Assembly: GCA_012512335.1 (NCBI GenBank)
Contig: JAAZEK010000350.1
Span: 1-8,452 of the forward strand
From: Clostridiales bacterium
Lineage (GTDB): Bacteria > Bacillota > Clostridia > Caldicoprobacterales > DTU083
DNA length: 8,452 nucleotides
Reading direction: 5' to 3'
Position numbers and translations under genes: made by a program. Under the pieces are notes generated by a model. The model worked only from the letters and a program-made list of their open reading frames with translations. It was not told the DNA's origin and made no database searches. This document shows, one piece after another, positions 5,717-8,452 of this stretch. The first letter of the stretch is position 1. Each line of letters opens with the position of its first letter.

Positions 5717-6526
5717 ATGAATGAAAAATTAAACGATCAGTCGCTGGATACTGTATGCTCGTCTTTAGCTTATGCTATGGGTATAAGGAGTAGTGATGTG
5801 GCGGCAGAACCTTCCAGAAAATTGAATACATATATTGATGAAAGCCTTGCTGGAAGAAAAGTTGACCGGGTTTTCATGTACAATCCGGATGCTATTGGCC
5901 AATGGATATATCGAAAATATTCATCACTGCTAAGGAAAGCAATAGAAAGGACAGAGTTGGAGGTCCCGTTTTGCACAGTAATGCCTTCTGTTACTCCTGT
6001 ATGTTTTGGCACCATGTATACTGGAGCACAACCAGAGGTTCACGGTATCAAAAAATATGAAAAGCCAGTTATTAAGATAGATTCCATTTTTGATTCGTTA
6101 ATCAGACAGGGAAAGAAGCCAGTTATCATTGCAGAAACAGACTGCAGTATGTCGAAAATATTTTTGGAACGAGATATGGACTACTTTATCTATGATACTA
6201 TCGAAGAGGTTAATGCAAAAGCAATCGAAGTTATACTTGAAGACAAATATGATTTTATAGCTGTTTACAATGGGAATTATGACTCAGTAATGCACAAGCA
6301 TGGTCCAGAGAGTATAGAAGCGTTATCAGAACTCAGAGTGAATGCGGAAATATATGCTATGTTTGATACTCTAATCAGTGAGCATTGGAAAAAGCATAAT
6401 AGTCTGGTAGGTTTTGCTATGGATCACGGATGTCATGAGATTGATGGTAATTGTGGTTCACACGGCCTTGATATGCCTCAGGATTTAAACATTGTACACT
6501 TGTATAAGACATATCCTGCTGTTTGA
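5717..6526 (+). CDS. alkaline phosphatase superfamily (type I phosphodiesterase-like) protein
   Basis: The 269-residue product has the superfamily's metal-site signatures in order. MPSVTPVCFGTMYTGAQP (89-106) followed by VHGI is the nucleophile segment, where T93 or S91 could be the attacked residue. NYDSVMHKHG (187-196) gives Asp and His ligands, and DHGCHE (236-241) with SHG (248-250) gives the last ones. Such enzymes hydrolyse phosphate mono- or diesters using two metal ions. The substrate here is unknown. No signal peptide is seen, so it should be cytoplasmic. ATG 5717 is preferred because AGGAG (5705-5709) lies 7 bases upstream. The same frame is open to ATG 5627, with a weaker AGGA 8 bases upstream, which would add 30 residues (MESRIDLCPLSQ onward) not needed for the domain; that longer form remains possible. 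Confidence 0.8.
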   Translation: MNEKLNDQSLDTVCSSLAYAMGIRSSDVAAEPSRKLNTYIDESLAGRKVDRVFMYNPDAIGQWIYRKYSSLLRKAIERTELEVPFCTVMPSVTPVCFGTMYTGAQPEVHGIKKYEKPVIKIDSIFDSLIRQGKKPVIIAETDCSMSKIFLERDMDYFIYDTIEEVNAKAIEVILEDKYDFIAVYNGNYDSVMHKHGPESIEALSELRVNAEIYAMFDTLISEHWKKHNSLVGFAMDHGCHEIDGNCGSHGLDMPQDLNIVHLYKTYPAV

Positions 6527-6577
6527 TCGTTTAAAAGAGTTTCCTAATTCAGGAAGTATATAGAGGTATTCTATTTT

Positions 6578-6595
6578 AAAAAACAAGGTTTCCTT
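6578..6595 (-). terminator. weak second terminator candidate after the GGDEF/HD-GYP gene
   Basis: On the minus strand AAGG (6595-6592) and CCTT (6588-6585) form a short stem around AAA, followed after one G by six T residues (6583-6578). The stem is only four or five pairs, so it would be at most a back-up to the stronger hairpin at 6608-6640. Confidence 0.3.
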
Positions 6596-6607
6596 AGCTT
6601 AAATGTT

Positions 6608-6640
6608 AAAAATGAAGCAAGAGAACCGTCCCCCTGCTTC
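6608..6640 (-). terminator. 27-base palindromic repeat acting as terminator of the GGDEF/HD-GYP gene
   Basis: Read on the minus strand, GAAGCAGGGGGA (6640-6629) can pair over 12 positions with TTCTCTTGCTTC (6625-6614) around CGG, with three G-U pairs. An A and five T residues follow (6613-6608), the classic layout of a Rho-independent terminator. A degenerate copy of the 27-mer lies at 4894-4920. The same kind of GAAGCAGGGGACGGTTCT sequence is, to my knowledge, scattered in many clostridial genomes, so this is a dispersed repeat that has taken on a terminator role. Confidence 0.68.
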
Positions 6641-8321
6641 AGTAAAACTTGCCTTTGCTTTTAAGTAAAATATTGATAAAAACCTCTGCAATCTCTGGAT
6701 CAAATTGCGTACCGCTACATCTCCTAATCTCTTCTATTGCATCATCAAAGCTTTTTCTAGCCCTATAGGTTCGGTTAGAGGACATTGCATCGAAGCTATC
6801 CACTACCGTCATTACGCGAGCTAAATAGGGGATTTCCTGCCCCTTCAAGCCATGGGGGTAGCCTTTGCCGTCATAACGCTCATGGTGATGGAGGATAACA
6901 GGCTTTACATGCTCCAGGCACTCAACAGGGCTAATAATCCCAACTCCATTGGATGAGTGTTGTTTAAGGATTTCCCATTCCTCTGGGGTTAATGGCATTT
7001 TCTTGTTCAAAACTTCCTCTGGGATATTAATTTTTCCAATATCATGCAGATAAGCCCCATATTGAAGCGTTTTCTTATCCTCATCAGACAATCCCAAACC
7101 ATCTCCCAACATCTGTGTCAACATAACCACCCGCTCGGTATGTCCATAGGTATAGCGATCCTTTGCATTGATTACACTGATAAGGGTCATAATGGAGGTT
7201 ATCAGGCTAACATCCTTTTCCTTAATATCATCCTTTAGCTCTTGCAATATTGAGAAATATGTCTCTACACGGTTCTTGTTAAAGAATTTCGCTCTGTACA
7301 GGGCATCATCCGCACACTTCACTAGATCTGTATCATTCTGTGCCTTTTCTGGAAAACTGGAGACACCAATGGATACCGTAAGCGAATTACTTTGCATATA
7401 TTCCTCACCTTCAAACTTTGTTTCTTCAATGGTTTTTCGAATTCGTTCTGCTATAACTAACGCGACCTGCTCGCAAACATCCTGCAAAATAACAGAAAAC
7501 TCTTCTCCTCCATAGCGAAAAACAAGATCGTGGGAACGCACATTTTCCTTAATAATTTGAGCAATCCCTTTTAATACAGTATCTCCTTTTTGATGTCCAA
7601 AAAGGTCATTGTAGTGTTTAAAATTATCAATATCTATAAACAGTAGGGATACAGGTTCACCTGCATGCTTTGCTCTTTGAAGTATCACCTTCATGCTGTC
7701 ATAAAAGTGACGGTGATTGTATACCTCAGTAAGGCCGTCGGTAATAGTCAGTTGGGTAATATATTCACGATGCTCTCTCTCTATTTTTTCATAGTAGCCA
7801 AGTAGCCATGCCAATAAATTAAATATGCCTAATACAATTAAATCATTTTGAAATGTATCATTCATGATAGTATTACCAATGGAAATTAAATCAATCGTTA
7901 TGATAATACCAGAAGATAAAAGCGAAATTAACATACCATATTTAAAACCATATTGTATAATCGTCGTTATAATAACTAATAAGAATAGTAGCTTATATTG
8001 AGCAATTTCAGGTGAATATGCAACTAAAATAGTGATAGCTAAAAGATTTATTAGGATCTCTACAGTATATAGAATATTACGATATTTTTGTGCATTCTCT
8101 AGCGAAGTATAACCAAGCCAAAGCCAACAAGAAAAAAGCATAATAAATAAAAATATGCTGAGAGAAAAAATATCATAATAGAAGATTTCCGAACTAAATT
8201 GAGCGTTATTCGACTTTGTGTATTCATTTAACCCAGCTATGCCAATTATCAAAACAGTAAATAGCTTTACTACAGATAATATTTCAAATATTCTTTTTTG
8301 TCTATTGCCTTCCATTACCAT
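6639..8321 (-). CDS. membrane-anchored GGDEF and HD-GYP domain protein (cyclic-di-GMP turnover)
   Basis: The 560-residue protein starts with about six membrane segments (residues 15-175), an unrecognised sensor region. A GGDEF domain follows (about 190-355) with LLFIDIDNF (226-234) for metal binding and RYGGEEF (269-275), an active-type signature for making cyclic-di-GMP. RSHD (262-265) five residues earlier is a typical product-inhibition I-site. The HD-GYP domain (about 375-555) has HTERV (394-398), LHDIGKI (425-431) and HHHERYDGKGYP (478-489), the complete phosphodiesterase signature. One chain could thus make and break the messenger. The start is ATG 8321 or, better spaced from AAAGG, ATG 8315. 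Its TGA stop overlaps the palindromic repeat, so the repeat may have set the present C-terminus. It lies downstream of agrD but is separated from it by a strong terminator. Confidence 0.93.
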   Translation of the reverse strand: MVMEGNRQKRIFEILSVVKLFTVLIIGIAGLNEYTKSNNAQFSSEIFYYDIFSLSIFLFIMLFSCWLWLGYTSLENAQKYRNILYTVEILINLLAITILVAYSPEIAQYKLLFLLVIITTIIQYGFKYGMLISLLSSGIIITIDLISIGNTIMNDTFQNDLIVLGIFNLLAWLLGYYEKIEREHREYITQLTITDGLTEVYNHRHFYDSMKVILQRAKHAGEPVSLLFIDIDNFKHYNDLFGHQKGDTVLKGIAQIIKENVRSHDLVFRYGGEEFSVILQDVCEQVALVIAERIRKTIEETKFEGEEYMQSNSLTVSIGVSSFPEKAQNDTDLVKCADDALYRAKFFNKNRVETYFSILQELKDDIKEKDVSLITSIMTLISVINAKDRYTYGHTERVVMLTQMLGDGLGLSDEDKKTLQYGAYLHDIGKINIPEEVLNKKMPLTPEEWEILKQHSSNGVGIISPVECLEHVKPVILHHHERYDGKGYPHGLKGQEIPYLARVMTVVDSFDAMSSNRTYRARKSFDDAIEEIRRCSGTQFDPEIAEVFINILLKSKGKFY

Positions 8322-8345
8322 TTACCTTTCTACCTTCAGATAGTT

Positions 8346-8378
8346 AAAAAGAGATAAGGCCGAAAGGTTCGGCCTTAT
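8346..8378 (-). terminator. strong Rho-independent terminator of the agrD gene
   Basis: ATAAGGCCGAA and TTCGGCCTTAT (8354-8364 and 8368-8378) form a perfect 11-pair stem with a three-base loop. On the minus strand the stem is followed by CTC and five T residues (8350-8346), while the plus side has no T-run, so it stops leftward transcription. It begins 5 bases after the agrD stop codon and so insulates the GGDEF/HD-GYP gene from the agr locus. Confidence 0.9.
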
Positions 8379-8383
8379 TCTTA

Positions 8384-8452
8384 CTACTTGCTTAGAGCCT
8401 TGGGTTCTTCAGGTTGATAGAACCATATTAAGCAAGCGGATGCAGAAGCCAT
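8384..8452 (-). CDS. agrD: AgrD-like cyclic lactone autoinducer peptide precursor, 3' end (partial)
   Basis: The minus-strand frame enters from the window edge and reads MASASACLIWFYQPEEPKALSK, then TAG (8386-8384). From family knowledge, clostridial AgrD precursors have a small residue run, a Cys followed by four bulky hydrophobic residues, and an acidic tail of the form QPExPKxL. This fits closely. AgrB would cut after the ring-forming residue, remove the tail and close a thiolactone on the Cys. A Cys-plus-four ring would be CLIWF. The N-terminal amphipathic leader lies outside the window, and the Met at the edge is probably internal. The agrB gene and possibly sensor genes should lie further right. 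Confidence 0.82.
   Translation of the reverse strand: MASASACLIWFYQPEEPKALSK

Noticed and set aside
6541..6555. TTCCT / AGGAA inverted repeat after the phosphatase gene as a terminator
   Set aside because: It has a five-pair stem and no following T-run, and such repeats are frequent by chance.
4894..6640. CRISPR array based on the two 27-base repeats
   Set aside because: There are only two copies, 1.7 kb apart with genes between them, and no regular spacers.
7168..7515. A 115-codon plus-strand open frame inside the GGDEF/HD-GYP gene
   Set aside because: It is fully antisense to conserved GGDEF codons, and the translated sequence is a typical shadow product.

Overview
The window looks like chromosomal DNA from a low-GC, Gram-positive anaerobe, most likely a member of the Clostridia. 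The evidence is AT-rich sequence with AGGAG-type ribosome binding sites, a TTG start, a lipoprotein with a clostridial-style lipobox, small Firmicutes-type enzymes, and at the right edge the C-terminal end of a clostridial AgrD autoinducer peptide. The species cannot be fixed from the sequence alone.

Left part (1-1290): a possible gene tail at the edge, then about 250 bases with no gene but several inverted repeats, then an isoprenylcysteine methyltransferase-like membrane protein gene (299-970). After it come two decayed fragments: the last 17 codons of a Fic gene and a 33-codon stretch resembling the DUF4338 (DruA-like) family.

Middle part (1289-4121): a mosaic of small, probably transferred genes. 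In order these are a NodB-type polysaccharide deacetylase, a fragment of a zinc-type (MDR) alcohol dehydrogenase, a TM1586-like nitroreductase, a 5'-truncated Fic gene that is visibly richer in GC, a small GNAT acetyltransferase, and a DUF1905 gene whose start position reads ATA. The 3' end of the truncated Fic gene repeats the Fic fragment at 1021 almost base for base (42 of 43). A direct repeat therefore brackets about 2.3 kb of this mosaic.

Right part (4259-6526, plus strand): an acidic lipoprotein of unknown function, a family uracil-DNA glycosylase and an alkaline-phosphatase-superfamily protein. A degenerate copy of a 27-base palindromic repeat lies between the lipoprotein and glycosylase genes. 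The genes seem to be separately transcribed, housekeeping or accessory units rather than one pathway.

Right edge (6608-8452, minus strand): a membrane GGDEF plus HD-GYP protein for cyclic-di-GMP turnover. Its stop codon overlaps a second, well-preserved copy of the 27-base repeat, which with its T-run forms a plausible terminator. Upstream of it are a strong terminator hairpin and the 3' end of an agrD-like gene, so a peptide quorum-sensing locus continues beyond the window. The agrD end is the most noteworthy find. Next come the Fic-tail duplication, the ATA-start DUF1905 gene and the repeat that serves as a terminator. No clearly new multi-gene system is visible.
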